In this document: one piece after another, positions 14,379-16,205 of the stretch | How the letters are laid out: the number at the start of each line of letters is the position of its first letter | How positions within the stretch are numbered: position 1 is the first letter of the stretch | Assembly (NCBI GenBank): GCA_963703555.1 | Contig: CAVPEV010000014.1 | Coordinates: forward strand, 1-16,205 | Direction: 5' to 3' | DNA: 16,205 nucleotides | From: CAVPEV01 sp963703555 | GTDB taxonomy: Bacteria > Actinomycetota > Actinomycetes > Actinomycetales > Cellulomonadaceae | Position numbers and translations under genes: made by a program | Notes under the pieces: generated by a model | Told to the model about the DNA's origin: nothing | Seen by the model: the letters and a program-made list of their open reading frames with translations, nothing else | The model's database searches: none

Positions 14379-16205
14379 CCCATCGACCTCGCCGCGCGCT
14401 CCCACGACGCGTCGCACTACCTGATCACTCCCCTGGCCGCCGTGACGGCGCGGTCCGCCGAGGATGTCCGTGCCGTATGGGGCTCGCCCGTCGGGCAGGG
14501 CGTCCCGGTGACGTTCCGCTCCGGCGGCACGAGCCTGTCCGGTCAGGGGGGTCGGGGATCCTCGTGGACACCCGCCGGAGCCGCTTGCCGCGTCGAGGTG
14601 CCGACGCCGGTGCGCGGGTGCGGTGCGAGACCAGCGGTCCGGCGGTCAATGCGCGACTGGCCCGGTACCGCGGGCGGTTCGGACGAACCGGCGAGCAGAT
14701 CGCCTGCACGATCGGCGGCGTCGTGGCGACAACAACTCCTCCGGGATGGCGTGCGGCACCTCGGAGAACACCTACGCGACAGGTCGTCGATGGTCGTCGT
14801 GCTCGCCTCGGGGACGGTCGTCGACACGGTGCCGCCGACGCGGCCCCCTGCGCGCGACGGAGCCGGTGCTGGTGGCAGGCCTTAAGCTGCGCGACAGGGT
14901 ACGGGGAACCCGGGCTCCCTGGCGCGCATCGCCCGCCGGTCTCGATCGAAGAACACGATGGGGTACGGGCTCAACGCGTTCACCGACTTCACCATTCCCG
15001 CACGAGATCCTCGCCCACCTCGTCGGTACGGGGCTGCTGCGCTTCGTGGCGTCGACCACGTTCCGCACGGTTCGCGTCCTGCCGAAGGTCGCGACCGGCC
15101 TGCTGGTGTTCCCGCAGCTGACTGCGGCAACCGACGCGATCGGCCGCTGCTGGCCGCAGGCGCCCGCACTCTGGACATTGGACCCGGCCTCGTTGCGGGT
15201 CGCCTCGTCCCTGCCGGCCGGTCCATCCGCTGGCGACGTCGCCGGGAGCCGGACGGCACTGCTCGTGGAAGCAGGCCGAGGACGACGCCGAAGCTGGCGG
15301 ACGCGATGCACCTCGACGCCGCGGCGGCGCGGTTGTCCCTCGTCGGCCCGGTCGAGCTCTCGACCGAGCCGCGGGGCCGGGTAGGGGGAATTACACCGCG
15401 GTGGCCGGTGCGCGGCCGGTCGGGACGACCGCGCTGCTGGAGGACATCGTTGTCCCGGTGCCTGCCCTGAGCCGGACGATGTGCCGGGCCTGGTGGCGCA
15501 CGGCTACCGCGACGCCGTGGTCTTCGGCCACGCGCAGCGGCAACGGCTTCGTCGTCGCGCCGCGGCTGGACGACCCTGGTGAGCTCGCGGTCTACGAGGT
15601 GTTCGCCGAGGACCTCGTCGAGACCGGGGAGGACGGGTCGCTCAAGGCCGAGCATGGCACCGGACGCATCATGGCGCCGTTCCGGTCCGGGCGTTTCGCC
15701 GGCGACGAGCTGTACGACGTCATGCGCGAGGTCAAGGCGCCGTTCGACCCGTCGGGTGTGCTCAACCCCGGGGTCATCCTCAGCGGACGACCCGCAGGCG
15801 CGCCTCGGCGCTGCTCAAGGTCGCCGCCCCCGTCGACCCTGCATGCGAGCCGGGCTGCCCGTCCAAGGACCTGACGACAAGCCCCGCGCATCGCGCTGAT
15901 GCGGACGATCGCGTCGGCGCCCGCCCCGGTGCGACGTGCCATCAAGCACCGACCCTCGGCCATCGCCGTGGATCCGCACCGACTGGCCTGCGCGTGGCCT
16001 GCCCGGTGGACATCGACACCGGGGTGGTGATGAAGAGCCTGCGGGCCCGCCGCCACTCGGCCGGTGTCGAGGCGGTCGGTGGTATGGACCAGCGGCCCGC
16101 CACTGGCCCTGGATCGGCGTGCTCATCCGGGCCGGCGTCGGTCGGCGTCGAGGCTGCCGTGCCGAGCGTGCCTAGCCGGCTCGCCGGAGGAACGCGGCGA
16201 ATCGT
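14379..16205 (+). pseudogene. right arm: error-ridden inverted copy of the dehydrogenase 5' region, probably an assembly artefact
   Basis: Read on the plus strand this is the dehydrogenase from PIDLAARSHDASHYLITP to just beyond MKSLRARRHSAG, broken by many frameshifts. Fragments jump between frames, for example GTTALLEDIVVPVPALSRTM near 15420 and CPVDIDTGVVMKSLRARR near 16000. In-frame stops appear where single bases differ, such as TAAG at 14882 for TGAG in the clean copy. Long exact stretches alternate with 1-3 base indels, mostly deletions; the arm is about 107 bases shorter than its partner. Synonymous positions are not preferentially changed, so this is not normal gene decay. It reaches the window end while still matching. 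I read it as unpolished single-read sequence at a contig end; a genuine degenerate inverted duplication is the less likely alternative. Confidence 0.85.

Noticed and set aside
11475..14885. Very long open frame on the plus strand opposite the dehydrogenase
   Set aside because: It is the antisense of a gene with strongly GC-biased codons, which rarely produces stops. Its translation is Arg/Gly/His-rich with no domain, and it only becomes protein-like where it enters the mirrored arm.
14339..16175. Several plus- and minus-strand open frames at the end of the window that could be called as separate genes
   Set aside because: All are pieces of the mirrored, frameshifted dehydrogenase copy or its antisense; none starts or ends like a gene and their protein segments jump between frames.
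12352..16205. Terminal inverted repeat of a linear replicon, or an insertion element with long inverted arms
   Set aside because: The arms are protein-coding dehydrogenase sequence, with no transposase, target duplication or telomere-like hairpins, and the indel pattern in one arm fits sequencing error.

Overview
The window is very GC-rich, with a strong G/C bias at third codon positions, frequent GTG starts and many 4-bp stop/start overlaps. Together with an HspR-type HAIR operator upstream of clpB, this points to a high-GC actinobacterium (Actinomycetota). The family cannot be fixed from sequence alone; a Pseudonocardiales- or Geodermatophilales-like organism is a guess. Most of the window is ordinary chromosome. 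The last 1.8 kb is anomalous.

Layout. (1) 1-1860, minus strand: 5' part of clpB, cut by the window edge just after the second Walker A motif, with a HAIR box (1911-1931) upstream. (2) 2085-3898, plus strand: an alpha/beta hydrolase translationally coupled to a LysR-type effector-binding domain protein that has no DNA-binding domain. (3) 3955-8609, plus strand: a compact sugar operon of PfkB kinase, ROK regulator, CE7 carbohydrate esterase and AGE-family isomerase. I infer it deacetylates a sugar, isomerises it (for example mannose to fructose), phosphorylates it and senses it. No transporter or glycoside hydrolase is in the window. (4) 8694-9653: a membrane protein with a DUF4126-like C-terminal half. 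(5) 9752-11406: a LysR regulator divergent from an Asp/Glu racemase of the Thr/Cys YgeA (EcL-DER) type. (6) 11442-about 14369, minus strand: a large FAD plus Fe-S D-2-hydroxyacid dehydrogenase of the YdiJ/Dld-II type, convergent with the racemase across a hairpin terminator.

The end of the window, 14379-16205, is a noisy inverted copy of 12352-14285, the first two thirds of the dehydrogenase gene. The arms are separated by about 93 bases of unduplicated sequence. Exact runs (one of 86 bases) alternate with scattered small indels, and the right arm is about 107 bases shorter. This looks like an unpolished fold-back at a contig end, probably a strand-switch chimera from a long read, rather than biology. 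Open frames in 14379-16205 should not be treated as genes, and the dehydrogenase start at the fold is uncertain.

I found no convincing undescribed biological system. The most interesting real items are the carbohydrate operon, the HTH-less LysR-domain protein and the atypical racemase with its divergent regulator.
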